Source of the DNA: Ruminiclostridium sp.
GTDB lineage: Bacteria; Bacillota; Clostridia; Oscillospirales; Ruminococcaceae
Length of the DNA: 60,252 nucleotides
Direction of reading: 5' to 3'
Assembly (NCBI GenBank): GCA_017942025.1
Contig: JAGAVH010000011.1
Location: forward strand, 1 to 60,252
The translations under genes and the position numbers were made by a program. The notes below the pieces were generated by a model that did not search any database, was not told the origin of the DNA, and saw nothing but the letters and a program-made list of their open reading frames with translations. This document shows, one piece after another, positions 18,182 through 28,538 of the stretch (the first letter of the stretch is position 1; each line of letters begins with the position of its first letter).

Positions 18182-19396
18182 ATGGCTGATAAAATTCAGA
18201 TGACCACTCCCATCGTTGAGATGGACGGCGACGAAATGACCAGAATAATCTGGAAGATGATAAAGGATGTTCTTATCTGTCCTTACGTTGATTTAAAGTC
18301 GGATTATTATGATTTAGGTCTTGTACACAGAAACGAAACAAACGACCAGGTTACAATAGACTCTGCAAATGCAACAAAGAAGTACGGCGTAGCAGTAAAG
18401 TGTGCTACAATCACACCTAACGCACAGAGAATGACAGAATATGATTTAAAGGAAATGTGGAAGTCGCCCAACGGCACTATCCGTGCCATTCTTGATGGTA
18501 CTGTTTTCAGAGCACCTATCATTGTTAAGGGTATCACTCCCCTTCTCCCCGGCTGGAAGAAGCCTATAACAATCGCTCGTCACGCTTACGGCGACGTTTA
18601 CAAGAACTCTGAAATGAAGGTTGCTGACGGAAGCAAGGCTGAGCTTGTTGTAACAGACAAGGACGGCAATGAAACAAGACAGCTTATCCACACCTTTAAC
18701 GGCTCCGACGGTATCATCCAGGGACTTCACAACATAAATGGAAGTATCGCTTCCTTTGCAAGAGCATGCTTCAACTTTGCTCTTGATACAAAGCAGGATT
18801 TATGGTTTGCTACAAAGGATACAATCTCCAAGAAGTACGACCACACCTTCAAGGATATCTTCCAGGAAATATTCGATGCAGAATACAAGGAAAAGTTCGA
18901 TAATGCAGGTATCGAATACTTCTACACCCTCATTGATGACGCTGTAGCAAGAGTTGTTCGTTCTGACGGCGGCTACATCTGGGCTTGCAAGAACTACGAT
19001 GGCGACGTTATGTCCGACATGGTAGCTACTGCATTCGGAAGCCTTGGTATGATGACCTCCGTACTTGTATCTCCTGATGGAGTATATGAATACGAGGCCG
19101 CTCACGGCACAGTAACCCGTCACTATTACAAGCACTTAAAGGGCGAAGAAACATCAACAAACTCTGTTGCTACTATCTTTGCATGGACAGGCGCATTAAA
19201 GAAGCGCGGCGAACTTGATAACAATGCAGAGCTCTCTGCTTTCGCTGAAAAGCTTGAAAAGGCTACAATAAAGACTATTGAAGACGGTGTAATGACAGGC
19301 GACCTCTACATCCTTTCAAATCTTGAAAACAAGAGAAAGGTAAACACAGAGGACTTCCTTCTTGAAATCAACAACAGACTGAAGGAAATGCTTTAA
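18182..19396 (+). CDS. icd: NADP-dependent isocitrate dehydrogenase, eukaryotic type
   Basis: Oxidative decarboxylation of isocitrate to 2-oxoglutarate. The 404-aa sequence begins [20 protein letters not shown], the hallmark of the homodimeric subfamily related to eukaryotic cytosolic IDH, and contains [15 protein letters not shown]. It differs from the E. coli-type enzyme. AAGGAG precedes the ATG. It is cotranscribed with acn. Confidence 0.95.
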   Translation: MADKIQMTTPIVEMDGDEMTRIIWKMIKDVLICPYVDLKSDYYDLGLVHRNETNDQVTIDSANATKKYGVAVKCATITPNAQRMTEYDLKEMWKSPNGTIRAILDGTVFRAPIIVKGITPLLPGWKKPITIARHAYGDVYKNSEMKVADGSKAELVVTDKDGNETRQLIHTFNGSDGIIQGLHNINGSIASFARACFNFALDTKQDLWFATKDTISKKYDHTFKDIFQEIFDAEYKEKFDNAGIEYFYTLIDDAVARVVRSDGGYIWACKNYDGDVMSDMVATAFGSLGMMTSVLVSPDGVYEYEAAHGTVTRHYYKHLKGEETSTNSVATIFAWTGALKKRGELDNNAELSAFAEKLEKATIKTIEDGVMTGDLYILSNLENKRKVNTEDFLLEINNRLKEML

Positions 19397-19437
19397 TTAT
19401 CGGTTTTATGTATTAAGATTATAAAGGAGGTAATGAT

Positions 19438-20082
19438 ATGCCAAAAAACAGTAATATATCTAACCCTGTAATCAGACGCTTACCTCGATATTATCGTTTC
19501 TTAGGAGAACTATCAAAGCAAGGAATCTCCAAGATATCCTCCCGTGAGCTTTCGGAAAAAATGAAACTGACTGCATCACAGATAAGACAGGATTTAAACT
19601 GCTTCGGCGGATTCGGTCAGCAGGGCTACGGCTATAACGTGGCAGAGCTGAGATGTGAAATCGGAAAGATTCTGGGCGTTGACAAAGGCAGAAAAGCGAT
19701 TCTTATCGGTGCAGGTAACCTTGGTACAGCCCTTGCTATGCATATCAATTTTGAAAAAAGCGGATGTAAGCTTATAGGAATATTTGATTCAAATAAAAAG
19801 ATTGAAAATAACCCCCTTGGCGATCTTACTATAACCGATATTTCAAAGCTGGAAGAATTCTGCAAAAAGCACAATCCCGAAATTGCTGTACTCTGTATTC
19901 CGAAGTCAGCCACCAAGGATATAGTTGACAGACTTATAGCTCTCAACATCAGATGCTTCTGGAACTTCTCCCACTATGATATCAACATAGATTATGGCAA
20001 TATTATAGTAGAAAATGTTCACCTTGGTGACAGCCTTCTGACTTTATCCTATGGTGTAAACAATCTGCTTAGCGAAGAATGA
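19438..20082 (+). CDS. rex: Redox-sensing transcriptional repressor Rex
   Basis: NADH/NAD sensor. The 214 aa comprise an N-terminal winged helix (RRLPRYYRFLGELSKQGI, ASQIRQDLNCFGGFGQQGYGY) and a Rossmann domain with GAGNLGTAL (about residues 86-94). AAAGGAGG lies 6 bases before the ATG. As the third gene of the acn-icd transcript it likely controls its own operon through the site at 16126-16143. Confidence 0.96.
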   Translation: MPKNSNISNPVIRRLPRYYRFLGELSKQGISKISSRELSEKMKLTASQIRQDLNCFGGFGQQGYGYNVAELRCEIGKILGVDKGRKAILIGAGNLGTALAMHINFEKSGCKLIGIFDSNKKIENNPLGDLTITDISKLEEFCKKHNPEIAVLCIPKSATKDIVDRLIALNIRCFWNFSHYDINIDYGNIIVENVHLGDSLLTLSYGVNNLLSEE

Positions 20083-20087
20083 TGCTG

Positions 20088-20120
20088 ACCCTCGCAGAAT
20101 TTTCTGCGAGGGTATTTTTG
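20088..20120 (+). terminator. Rho-independent terminator of acn-icd-rex
   Basis: ACCCTCGCAGAA (20088-20099) pairs with TTCTGCGAGGGT (20102-20113), followed by ATTTTTG. Confidence 0.9.
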
Positions 20121-20128
20121 TGTCGGAT

Positions 20129-20157
20129 TTGACATCACACAAATTTTATGATATACT
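20129..20157 (+). promoter_or_regulatory. Consensus promoter of the candidate small RNA
   Basis: TTGACA (20129-20134), 17-base spacer, TATACT (20152-20157), directly after the rex terminator. The predicted start is near 20164. Confidence 0.85.
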
Positions 20158-20163
20158 ACAGTT

Positions 20164-20366
20164 GCAGGCAGCGTCTGTGGAATCGGCAAGTGCCCATATA
20201 GAGGTAACCCCTTTTCGGTTAGGACGTTGCTCTGCTTTTTTACTTTTATAATCAGAAAGATTATCGCTCGGAGTTACGACTGCATATTGTCGTTCCGGGT
20301 CTTGAACGACTAATCTTCCTTTTTATATCAAAAATCCGTTTTGTTCAGAAACGGATTTTTATTTTG
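20164..20366 (+). ncRNA. Candidate structured small RNA, about 200 nt, family not identified
   Basis: The segment has its own promoter and its own terminator (stem AAAAATCCGTTT / AAACGGATTTTT, about 20330-20360) and no sensible ORF. The 5' part folds as a long hairpin: GCAGGCAGCGTC (20164-20175) against GACGTTGCTCTGC (20224-20236), enclosing two small hairpins (GGC-AAGT-GCC and GAGG-TAAC-CCCTT). A second arm pairs GATTA-TCG with CGAC-TAATC and encloses ACGAC / GTCGT. The 5' and 3' ends do not pair together, which argues against 6S RNA. It sits between rex and uvrC, so it could be a free-standing sRNA or a long uvrC leader. Confidence 0.7.
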
Positions 20367-20468
20367 CAAAATTTATCTGAAACGTCAATTATTTTATCCT
20401 AAATGCTTGTAATTCGACAGAAAAAATGGTAAAATAAAATAGAATATATTATATGCGAGGTAAAAGAC

Positions 20469-22295
20469 TTGAATCAGCGGCTTGGATATCTTCGGGAAAA
20501 AGCAAATAAGCTTTCCTTATCCCCCGGTGTATATCTGATGAAGGATAAAACGGGAAAGATTATATACGTGGGTAAGGCAAAGGCTCTGAAAAACAGAGTA
20601 ACTACTTATTTCCACGCAATTGAAAATCACAACCCAAAAACCAGAAAGCTTGTAGAAAACATCTACGATTTTGATTTTATCGTTACCCCGTCAGAGCTTG
20701 ACGCTTTAGTGCTTGAATGTAGTCTTATAAAGCAGAATAACCCGAAATATAATATACTTCTGAAGGATGATAAGGGCTACAACTATATAAAGATAACAAA
20801 GGAACCCTTTCCCCGTATCAGCTATGCCCTTAACTGCAAGGATGAAAATGCAGAATATTTAGGCCCATACACCAGCGGCTTTACTGCAAAGCAGGCTGTA
20901 GAAGAGGCAAACAAGATATTTATGCTTCCTGACTGCAGTAAGGTATTTCCGAGAGATTTCAGAAAACAGCGGCCCTGCCTTAACTTCCATATAAAAAGAT
21001 GTATGGGCGTATGCACAGGCAAGATAAAAGAAGCCGAATACCGCTCTATAATCGATTCAGCAATAGAATATATCAAAAACGGCAGTAAGCAGAGCATTGA
21101 ACAGCTTACCGAAGAAATGAACGAAGCGGCAGAAAGACTCGAATTTGAAAAGGCGGCAAAGCTTCGTGACAGAATAAACGCTATTCAGAAAATGAGAAAC
21201 GGTCAGGAGATAATGTCCGATAAGAGCTACGATTTTGATATAGTAGCTCTGGCGCAGAATGTCGAGCTTGCCAGCGTTGCCGTGATAAAATACCGTGACG
21301 GCAGAATTACCGATAAGGAAAATTTCTATATCGGTGATGAATACGATGCATCACAGATGCGCTCTGATTTTCTTGTGGAGTATTATTCAAAAAGAACTGA
21401 CGAAATACCAAAGCAGATTTATATAGATTCCGAAATTGATGATAATGAGCTTTTATGTGAATATTTCACATCCGTTGCAGGTAGGAAGATTACGATTTCT
21501 GTGCCGAAACGAGGGGATGGATATTCTAAAATTCTGCTTGCAAAATCCAACGCATCAGAATATCTTTCTATGAAGGTAGGAAGAACAGTCAAGGAGCTGA
21601 ATGCTCTTGAGGATCTGGCTTCCCTTCTCGGACTTAAAAAGATACCTACCATTATAGAAAGCTATGATATATCAAACCTTGGTGAGGATAGCAGAGTCGG
21701 CGGTATGATAGTCTATCGCAACGGCAGACCATACAAGGCAGGCTATAAGAAATTTGCTATAAAGAATGTTATCGGTCAGAACGACTATGCCTGTATGCAG
21801 GAGGTTATTGAAAGACGTATAAAGCGTTACATTGACGGAGATGAAGCCTTCGCCCCCCTGCCCGACCTGATTTTGCTTGACGGCGGCAAAGGTCACGTAA
21901 GCTCGGTACAGTTGATTTTAGATAAGCTTAATGTAAGCATTCCACTTTTCGGGCTGGTAAAGGATGAAAAGCACCGTACAAGAGCAATAGCAGAAAGCGG
22001 CGGAGAAATTCAGGTAAACGCCAACAAGAAGCTTTTTGCGTTACTTACTAACATACAGGATGAGGTGCATCGTTTTTCACTTTCCTTCCAGCAGCAAAAA
22101 CACAAAAAGAAAACCTACGAACTTGAGCTGACCAAAATCAAAGGTATAGGAGAAGCAAAGGCACTTGCTCTGATAAAGCATTTTAAGACAAAACAAGGGC
22201 TGAAGGATGCGGAAGTATCCGAAATTGCATCTGTAGCAAAGATAAGCACCGAAAAGGCTATTGAAGTAGTGAAATATATAGAAGAGAATTTTTAA
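20469..22295 (+). CDS. uvrC: Excinuclease ABC subunit C
   Basis: Makes both incisions in nucleotide excision repair. The 608 aa show a GIY-YIG nuclease (GVYLMKDKTGKIIYVGKAKA, about 20-38), a UVR UvrB-binding motif near residue 210 (AAERLEFEKAAKLRDRI), the RNase H-like nuclease region (ESYDISNLGEDSRVGGMIV, LPDLILLDGGKGH) and a C-terminal helix-hairpin-helix (KGIGEAKALALIKHF). Start TTG 20469 is supported by GAGGTAA upstream. Confidence 0.96.
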   Translation: MNQRLGYLREKANKLSLSPGVYLMKDKTGKIIYVGKAKALKNRVTTYFHAIENHNPKTRKLVENIYDFDFIVTPSELDALVLECSLIKQNNPKYNILLKDDKGYNYIKITKEPFPRISYALNCKDENAEYLGPYTSGFTAKQAVEEANKIFMLPDCSKVFPRDFRKQRPCLNFHIKRCMGVCTGKIKEAEYRSIIDSAIEYIKNGSKQSIEQLTEEMNEAAERLEFEKAAKLRDRINAIQKMRNGQEIMSDKSYDFDIVALAQNVELASVAVIKYRDGRITDKENFYIGDEYDASQMRSDFLVEYYSKRTDEIPKQIYIDSEIDDNELLCEYFTSVAGRKITISVPKRGDGYSKILLAKSNASEYLSMKVGRTVKELNALEDLASLLGLKKIPTIIESYDISNLGEDSRVGGMIVYRNGRPYKAGYKKFAIKNVIGQNDYACMQEVIERRIKRYIDGDEAFAPLPDLILLDGGKGHVSSVQLILDKLNVSIPLFGLVKDEKHRTRAIAESGGEIQVNANKKLFALLTNIQDEVHRFSLSFQQQKHKKKTYELELTKIKGIGEAKALALIKHFKTKQGLKDAEVSEIASVAKISTEKAIEVVKYIEENF

Positions 22296-22312
22296 AAGAA
22301 AGGTACAGACAA

Positions 22313-22867
22313 ATGAGAGTTATAACAGGAAGTGCCAGAGGCAGAAAGCTGAAAGCCCCCGAGGGATACGACGTAAGACCTACAAGTGACGGCGTAAAGG
22401 AGGCAATATTCAGCGCAATTCAGTTTGAAATAGAAGGAAGGACAGTTCTTGATCTTTTTGCAGGCTCGGGACAGCTTGGGATAGAAGCTATCAGCAGAGG
22501 AGCAAAAAAAACTGTCTTTGTCGACAGCAGTCAGGCATCTATCAAGCTTGTACGTGAAAACGTTGAGCATGTAGGCTTTGAAAAGCAGTCAGAGATCATC
22601 AATATGCCTAATACGGCATTTTTAAGAACAACAAAAGAAACCTTTGATATTGCATTACTTGATCCGCCCTACGACAGAAAGCTTATACAGAAGTCACTCC
22701 CTGCACTTACAAATATAATGTCAGATGAAGGCGTTATCGTATGCGAACACGAAATTGACTGCCGACTGCCCGAAGAGGTAAACGGCTTTGTAATTGTAAA
22801 ATCCAAAAAGCACGGAAAAACCGGACTCACAATTTATAGAAAACCAGGCCAGGAAAGTGAAGAATAA
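22313..22867 (+). CDS. rsmD: 16S rRNA (guanine-966-N2)-methyltransferase RsmD
   Basis: The 184-aa SAM-dependent methyltransferase has [16 protein letters not shown] at the start, [18 protein letters not shown] (SAM binding, about 46-63) and the catalytic LLDPPYDR. It methylates 16S rRNA during small-subunit assembly. The next gene is coaD, the usual bacterial pair. Confidence 0.95.
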   Translation: MRVITGSARGRKLKAPEGYDVRPTSDGVKEAIFSAIQFEIEGRTVLDLFAGSGQLGIEAISRGAKKTVFVDSSQASIKLVRENVEHVGFEKQSEIINMPNTAFLRTTKETFDIALLDPPYDRKLIQKSLPALTNIMSDEGVIVCEHEIDCRLPEEVNGFVIVKSKKHGKTGLTIYRKPGQESEE

Positions 22868-22887
22868 TTAAGAAACGGAGAAAATCA

Positions 22888-23376
22888 ATGAAGCTTGCAA
22901 TTTACCCAGGTAGCTTTGATCCGGTTACCTACGGTCACTTAGAAATAATATCAAGAGCATCAAAGCTTTTTGATAAGCTCGTGGTGCTTGTATCGGTAAA
23001 CCCCGCAAAGCCTTCCGCCTTTTCTATTGAAGAAAGAAAAGAGCTTTTAAATGAAGTAGTAAAAGCAGAAGGTCTTACAAATGTAGAAATAGACAGTCAC
23101 GAAGGACTGCTTATAGATTATTTTAACCAGAGAAATGCAGATGTAATAGTAAAAGGTCTGCGAGCATTATCAGACTTTGAGTACGAATTCCAGATGGCTC
23201 AGGCAAACAGAAAACTTTGCTACAAGGCAGAAACAATCTTCCTTACTGCAAAAAGCGAAAACACATACCTTTCATCGAGTATGGTAAAGCAGATAGCTAT
23301 GTTTGGAGGAGATGTCAGCGATTTTGTACCAGAATGCATACTTGGTAAAATAACACAACGACTTAAAAAACAGTAA
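22888..23376 (+). CDS. coaD: Phosphopantetheine adenylyltransferase
   Basis: Transfers AMP to 4'-phosphopantetheine in coenzyme A synthesis. The 162-aa protein begins [18 protein letters not shown] (nucleotidyltransferase T/HxGH motif) and contains [20 protein letters not shown] and [10 protein letters not shown]. It lies 20 bases after rsmD. Confidence 0.97.
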   Translation: MKLAIYPGSFDPVTYGHLEIISRASKLFDKLVVLVSVNPAKPSAFSIEERKELLNEVVKAEGLTNVEIDSHEGLLIDYFNQRNADVIVKGLRALSDFEYEFQMAQANRKLCYKAETIFLTAKSENTYLSSSMVKQIAMFGGDVSDFVPECILGKITQRLKKQ

Positions 23377-23400
23377 TTTAAGACAGAAAGGACAGAAAAC

Positions 23401-23856
23401 ATGAACAGTATTGAAGAAATCTTAGACGCAATGGACGACGAACTTGACCACGCAACAAAGCTTCCCTTTGCAAAGGGCAAGTCAGGAATAGATACAGAAA
23501 AATTCAGAGAATATTTAAAGCAGATAAGACTTAATCTGCCCTCTGAGATAAGACAGGCTCAGCACCTTGTAAGCGACCGCAAGAGCATCATAAACGACGC
23601 TAAAGCCGAAGCTGATGTCATTCTTAAAAGAGCTAAGGAAAAGGAACAGGAGCTTATCAACGAGGCTTCTATCACAAAGCAGGCTCAGCAGGTTGCAAGT
23701 GATATAACTGCTAACGCAAATGCGAACTCCAAAAAAATGACCAAGGCTACAGACGCATATGTAGATAAAACACTCTCCAATCTTGAAGAGCTGCTCACAA
23801 GCAATATTGTAGAAGTAAGAAAAATGCTGAACGCACTCAGAAACAAGAAGGGCTAA
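23401..23856 (+). CDS. Hypothetical coiled-coil protein (ATPase-like, found next to coaD in Clostridia)
   Basis: A 151-aa charged, mostly helical protein with no membrane segment. Residues about 60-140 are Ala/Lys/Glu-rich and predicted coiled coil, resembling the stalk of F/V-type ATP synthase b or H subunits, which is why such genes are often labelled ATPase. Similar proteins follow coaD in many Clostridia. True function unknown. Confidence 0.8.
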   Translation: MNSIEEILDAMDDELDHATKLPFAKGKSGIDTEKFREYLKQIRLNLPSEIRQAQHLVSDRKSIINDAKAEADVILKRAKEKEQELINEASITKQAQQVASDITANANANSKKMTKATDAYVDKTLSNLEELLTSNIVEVRKMLNALRNKKG

Positions 23857-23871
23857 GTGCGGAGGTTAGCT

Positions 23872-24489
23872 TTGAGTTATAAAACCATAAGAAACCGCTG
23901 CGAGGCATCTTTTATCGAAAAAAAGTCAGAGTTTATAGGCTATCTGTGCCCTGTTACTACCGAGCAGGAAGCAACAGACTTTATAAATGAGATAAGAGCA
24001 ATGCACCGAAAGGCTACACATAATTGCTACGCATATATTCTCAGAGACAACAACACTGCTCGTCACAGCGACGACGGTGAGCCCGGAGGCACTGCCGGAG
24101 TACCTATCTATGATGTACTTAATAAGACGGGCGTTACCGATATTGCCTGTGTTGTAACAAGATATTTCGGTGGTATTATGCTTGGTGCAGGAGGTCTTGT
24201 AAGAGCATATTCAAAGGGCGCTTCTATAGCACTTGAAGCGGCTGATATAATGACTATGGAAATAGCAGACAGCCTGAAAATCACAGCCGACTACACCTAT
24301 TACGGCAATATAACCGCAATAGCCTCAGAATATGAAGCTATAATCAGAAACACTGAATATACAGACAATGTCAGTGTTTTTCTCGACGTAAAATCCGAGC
24401 TTACAGATAAGCTGAAAGAAAAGCTTATTGATAAATGTAACGGCAGAGTAGAAATCGAATTTCTCGACAAGGGATATAAAGAATTTTAA
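23872..24489 (+). CDS. YigZ/IMPACT family protein
   Basis: A UPF0029/IMPACT domain protein of 205 aa. The motif HNCYAYILRDNNTARHSDDGEPGGTAG (split here: ATHNCYAYI, then HSDDGEPGGTAGVPI) and RYFGGIMLGAGGLVRAYSKG identify the family. The start is TTG 23872 with GGAGG 6 bases upstream, rather than the GTG at 23857 that lies before the ribosome-binding site. Eukaryotic IMPACT acts in translational control; the bacterial role is unclear. Confidence 0.9.
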   Translation: MSYKTIRNRCEASFIEKKSEFIGYLCPVTTEQEATDFINEIRAMHRKATHNCYAYILRDNNTARHSDDGEPGGTAGVPIYDVLNKTGVTDIACVVTRYFGGIMLGAGGLVRAYSKGASIALEAADIMTMEIADSLKITADYTYYGNITAIASEYEAIIRNTEYTDNVSVFLDVKSELTDKLKEKLIDKCNGRVEIEFLDKGYKEF

Positions 24490-24534
24490 AAAAAGGACTT
24501 TTTACGTAGTTACAAGTATATATTTACAGAAGAT

Positions 24535-24580
24535 TCGCAAGTGATTATTTTATGCCAAATTTTCACTTGCGATAGCTATT
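24535..24580 (+). terminator. Terminator after the yigZ-like gene
   Basis: A perfect 10-bp inverted repeat, TCGCAAGTGA (24535-24544) and TCACTTGCGA (24563-24572), followed by TAGCTATTTTTT. The loop is 18 bases. Confidence 0.75.
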
Positions 24581-24610
24581 TTTTCAGTCATTGGGAAGGA
24601 GTGGACTTAA

Positions 24611-25609
24611 TTGAGTAAGTTACCAAGAGAAATAACAGAAGAAATAGAAAAAATGACCTTGTCGGATTATGCCTGCAAAAGCACCGACACAAAGGGCAGA
24701 AAAGTTTATGAAAAGCCCTGTGATATCCGAACAGAATTCCAGAGAGACCGTGACAGAATAATCCACTCCAATGCATTCAGACGACTTAAACATAAAACTC
24801 AGGTATTCCTGATACCAAAATCCGATCACTACAGGACAAGACTTACTCACACACTGGAGGTATCCCAGATTGCAAGAACCATTGCAAGAGCATTAAGACT
24901 CAACGAGGATCTGACTGAGGCTATCGCTTTAGGGCACGACCTTGGGCACACTCCCTTCGGTCATGACGGTGAAAGAGTGCTTGACGCACTTTATCCGGGT
25001 GGCTTCAAGCACTATCTACAAAGTAAAAGAGTAGTTGAGGTTATTGAGAAGAACGGTGAAGGACTTAATCTTACAGAAGAAGTCATAGACGGCATAATCT
25101 GTCATACCAATGCAGTTGCCCAGACTCTTGAAGGGCAGATAGTGAAATTCAGCGACAAGATTGCGTACATAAACCACGACATTGAAGATTCGATAAGAGG
25201 CGGCGTAATAAGACAAGAAGACCTCCCCGAAATGCCTGTAAGAGCGCTTGGTGCCACCAAAAGTCAGAGAATAACCACTCTTATCACCTCAATTATAAAT
25301 AACAGCAAGGATACAATACAGTACGACAGTGAAACTCAGAAGGCACATGATGAGCTAAGAGCCTTTATGTTTGAAAGGGTGTACTTTGCCCCTACAACAA
25401 ACGAAGAAAAAGGCAAAGCGCGCATCATTGTCGAGTATCTGTACAATTATTTCCTGAAATCACCCGAGGCACTCCCTCCCCTGTTTCAGAAAATCGCGGC
25501 AGAAAGCGGCAAGGAGCTTGCAATATGCGATTTCATAAGCGGTATGACCGACGATTTTGCCGTTGACTATTTTAAAGAAATATGTATTCCGAAAAGTTGG
25601 TCTTATTAA
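24611..25609 (+). CDS. dgt: Deoxyguanosinetriphosphate triphosphohydrolase-like protein
   Basis: HD-domain dNTP triphosphohydrolase. The 332 aa contain NAFRRLKHKTQVF, RTRLTHTLEVSQIAR (first His), and LGHDLGHTPFGHDGE (HD motif), followed by GIICHTNAV. Start TTG 24611 has AAGGAG upstream. The order dgt-dnaG-rpoD is typical of Clostridia and probably one transcript. Confidence 0.95.
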   Translation: MSKLPREITEEIEKMTLSDYACKSTDTKGRKVYEKPCDIRTEFQRDRDRIIHSNAFRRLKHKTQVFLIPKSDHYRTRLTHTLEVSQIARTIARALRLNEDLTEAIALGHDLGHTPFGHDGERVLDALYPGGFKHYLQSKRVVEVIEKNGEGLNLTEEVIDGIICHTNAVAQTLEGQIVKFSDKIAYINHDIEDSIRGGVIRQEDLPEMPVRALGATKSQRITTLITSIINNSKDTIQYDSETQKAHDELRAFMFERVYFAPTTNEEKGKARIIVEYLYNYFLKSPEALPPLFQKIAAESGKELAICDFISGMTDDFAVDYFKEICIPKSWSY

Positions 25610-25622
25610 GAAAGGAAGATAA

Positions 25623-27380
25623 ATGAAGCTATCAGAGGATTTTCTTTCAAGAATAAAGGACAGCAACGATATATATGACGTTATCTCAAATTACGTACCG
25701 CTGAAGAAGACAGGTACGGATTACGTCTGCAACTGTCCCTTCCATTCAGAAAAAACTCCCTCCTGCCATATTTATATGTCAACACAGAGCTTTTACTGTT
25801 TCGGCTGCGGTGCAGCAGGAGACGTAATAAACTTTATCCGTTTATATGAACATCTCGGATACGTGGAAGCTGTACGTTTCCTCGCACAGCGTGCAGGAAT
25901 ACCGATGCCCGACGATGGCGGTGAGGACGGAGCGAGAATAAGGGCAAGAATCCTTGAAATGAACAGAGAAGCAGGCAAATTCTATCACAAGCTTCTTTTT
26001 TCTCCCCAGGGAAAAGAAGGTCTTGACTATCTTTTAGGGAGAGGCCTTACTATTCATACCATAAGACTTTATGGACTGGGCTATGCACCTAACGACTGGT
26101 CACTGCTCAGAAATCACCTCAATTCTCTCGGATTCAGCGACGATGAAATCGTCGAAGCGTCACTCGGTGTAAAATCACAAAAAAATAACAACACCTACGA
26201 TTTTTTCAGATACAGAGTAATGTTTCCGTTTTTTGATACAAGAGGAAATATTGTTGGCTTTTCAGGACGTGTAATCGGTGGCGATGATACAAGAAAATAC
26301 CTTAATACAAAGGCTACGCCTGTATATAATAAAAGTACGTACCTGTACAGCATGAATCATGCAAAAAATTCCGGTAAATCAAGTCTTATAATGTGCGAGG
26401 GAAATCTCGACGTTATCTCTATGTTTCAGGCAGGATTCACCAATGCAGCCGCAACCTGCGGTACTGCAATAACTGACAGTCACGCAAGAGCAATAGCAAA
26501 TCAAAACTTCAAAGAGGTTGTTCTCGCATACGACAGCGATGACGCCGGAAAAAAAGCTACCGCAAGAGCTATAAACATACTTGACAAGGTTGGCATAAAT
26601 ACAAAGATTCTGCAGATAAAGGGTGCGAAGGACCCGGACGAGTTCATAAAGAAATACGGTAGCGACGCATTTTCCTTACAGATAGACAAAGCTGTACCTG
26701 CTATGGAATTTGAGCTGGAAAAAATAAAAGCCGAATCAGATATCACAAATCCGCAAGGAAAAGCTGATTTCTTAAAACGATGCGTTGCTTTTATATCAAC
26801 TGTTCACAGTCCTATCGACAGAGCAGTATATATAGCTGATGTTTCCACTTATTGTGATATAGGCAGAGCCACTATTGAAGCCTCTGTAGAGCAGGCAATA
26901 AGAAGGCAAAACAGATCAAGAGAAAATGATATGCAGCAGGAAATTCTGTCCGGGGCAAACAGAAAGGATAAGGTTAATCCTGAAGCGGCGAAATATCCTG
27001 CCGAAGTTGAAGCAGAACGAGGCATAATTGCCTATCTCTTCCACTCCCCTGATTTTCTCAAAAAAATTACAGAAAAAATAACTCCTGACGACTTCCCTAC
27101 GGAATTCAACAGACGTCTATTCATAGAACTTTGTATTCTGATTGAGGGCGGTGAAAGTACTGATTTATCGGTACTCGGAGAAAGCCATGAGCCGAATGAA
27201 ATATCAGCAATTACAAAAATAATCAAGGATGGTAATACCCTCCCGTATAGTATTGACCGTCTTAACGATTATATAACCAATCTATTAAAATTCAGGGAAA
27301 AGAAATCCCAGAAGGAAATAAAGGACATGTCCGCTTCAGAATTGCTTGCTTATGCAAACAAAATGAAGGAAAAAAAGTAA
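25623..27380 (+). CDS. dnaG: DNA primase
   Basis: Makes RNA primers at the replication fork. The 585 aa show a CHC2 zinc finger (CNCPFHSEKTPSCH ... FYCFGCGAAGD, about 37-65), the catalytic core with TOPRIM (MCEGNLDVISMFQAG, VVLAYDSDDAGKKA), and a C-terminal DnaB-interaction domain. It lies 13 bases after dgt. Confidence 0.97.
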   Translation: MKLSEDFLSRIKDSNDIYDVISNYVPLKKTGTDYVCNCPFHSEKTPSCHIYMSTQSFYCFGCGAAGDVINFIRLYEHLGYVEAVRFLAQRAGIPMPDDGGEDGARIRARILEMNREAGKFYHKLLFSPQGKEGLDYLLGRGLTIHTIRLYGLGYAPNDWSLLRNHLNSLGFSDDEIVEASLGVKSQKNNNTYDFFRYRVMFPFFDTRGNIVGFSGRVIGGDDTRKYLNTKATPVYNKSTYLYSMNHAKNSGKSSLIMCEGNLDVISMFQAGFTNAAATCGTAITDSHARAIANQNFKEVVLAYDSDDAGKKATARAINILDKVGINTKILQIKGAKDPDEFIKKYGSDAFSLQIDKAVPAMEFELEKIKAESDITNPQGKADFLKRCVAFISTVHSPIDRAVYIADVSTYCDIGRATIEASVEQAIRRQNRSRENDMQQEILSGANRKDKVNPEAAKYPAEVEAERGIIAYLFHSPDFLKKITEKITPDDFPTEFNRRLFIELCILIEGGESTDLSVLGESHEPNEISAITKIIKDGNTLPYSIDRLNDYITNLLKFREKKSQKEIKDMSASELLAYANKMKEKK

Positions 27381-27438
27381 AACAAAAAGTAAATATAAGT
27401 GACAAAGAAAAAGCAGAAACGAAAGGAAAGTAAAAAAC

Positions 27439-28518
27439 ATGGCAGAAAAAAGAATTGAAGACCTTATAAATCACGGAAAGCAGAGCGGTAGACTCACAAC
27501 AAAGGAAATTACAGATGTACTTGAGGATGTAAACTTTGACGCTGATGAAATCAATAAGCTCTATGACGATCTCGACAGCAGCAACATCGAGATAATCGAC
27601 GACTTTTCAGCGGATGATGAGCTGGATACAGCCCTTGATTTTACCGACCCCGACGACTTTGAAGCGTCTCTTTCAAGCGACGGAATCGCCATAGATGACC
27701 CCGTTAAAATTTACCTTAAAGACATAGGTCGTGTTCCCCTGCTGACAGCGGAAGAAGAAATCGAGCTTGCAACCCGTATGGCACAGGGCGACAAATATGC
27801 AAGAAAGCGTCTTAGCGAGGCCAATTTACGACTCGTTGTAAGTATTGCAAAGAGATATGTAGGCAGAGGCATGCAGTTCCTTGACCTGATTCAGGAAGGC
27901 AATCTCGGTCTTATAAAGGCTGTAGAAAAGTTTGACTACACAAAGGGATATAAATTCTCCACATACGCTACATGGTGGATAAGACAGGCTATCACACGTT
28001 CTATCGCTGACCAGGCAAGAACAATCCGTATCCCTGTACACATGGTAGAAACAATCACAAAGGTAAAGAAGGTATCAAACCAGCTTCTTCACGAGAATGG
28101 TCACGAAGCTACTCCCAAGGAGATTGCAGACAAGTTGGGCCTCCCCGTTGAAAGAGTACGTGAAATTATAAGAATCTCTCAGGACCCTGTTTCTCTAGAA
28201 ACACCTATCGGTGAAGAGGAAGACAGCCACTTAGGCGATTTCATCCCTGACGAGGATGCTCCCGCACCTGCTGAAGCGGCATCAAGAACTCTGCTCAAGG
28301 AACAGCTCAGTGAAATCCTCGGGACTCTTACAGACAGAGAGGAAAAGGTTTTAAGACTTCGCTTTGGTCTTGAAGACGGTCGCCCCAGAACACTTGAAGA
28401 AGTGGGTAAGGAATTCAACGTTACCCGTGAGCGTATAAGACAGATTGAAGCAAAGGCGCTCAGAAAGCTCAGGCACCCCTCAAGAAGCAAGAAGCTCAAG
28501 GATTTTCTTGATAACTGA
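27439..28518 (+). CDS. rpoD: RNA polymerase sigma factor RpoD (sigma A)
   Basis: Primary sigma factor, 359 aa. Region 1.2 ([16 protein letters not shown], about 83-98), regions 2.1-2.4 ([32 protein letters not shown]), region 3 and region 4.2 ([20 protein letters not shown]) are all present. The N-terminal region 1.1 is short and acidic. Confidence 0.97.
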   Translation: MAEKRIEDLINHGKQSGRLTTKEITDVLEDVNFDADEINKLYDDLDSSNIEIIDDFSADDELDTALDFTDPDDFEASLSSDGIAIDDPVKIYLKDIGRVPLLTAEEEIELATRMAQGDKYARKRLSEANLRLVVSIAKRYVGRGMQFLDLIQEGNLGLIKAVEKFDYTKGYKFSTYATWWIRQAITRSIADQARTIRIPVHMVETITKVKKVSNQLLHENGHEATPKEIADKLGLPVERVREIIRISQDPVSLETPIGEEEDSHLGDFIPDEDAPAPAEAASRTLLKEQLSEILGTLTDREEKVLRLRFGLEDGRPRTLEEVGKEFNVTRERIRQIEAKALRKLRHPSRSKKLKDFLDN

Positions 28519-28538
28519 TTAAATTAAGGATTGATAAG

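Noticed and set aside
20164-20366. 6S RNA between rex and uvrC
   Set aside because: The 5' end pairs locally with 20224-20236 rather than with the 3' end, so the central-bubble hairpin of 6S RNA cannot form.
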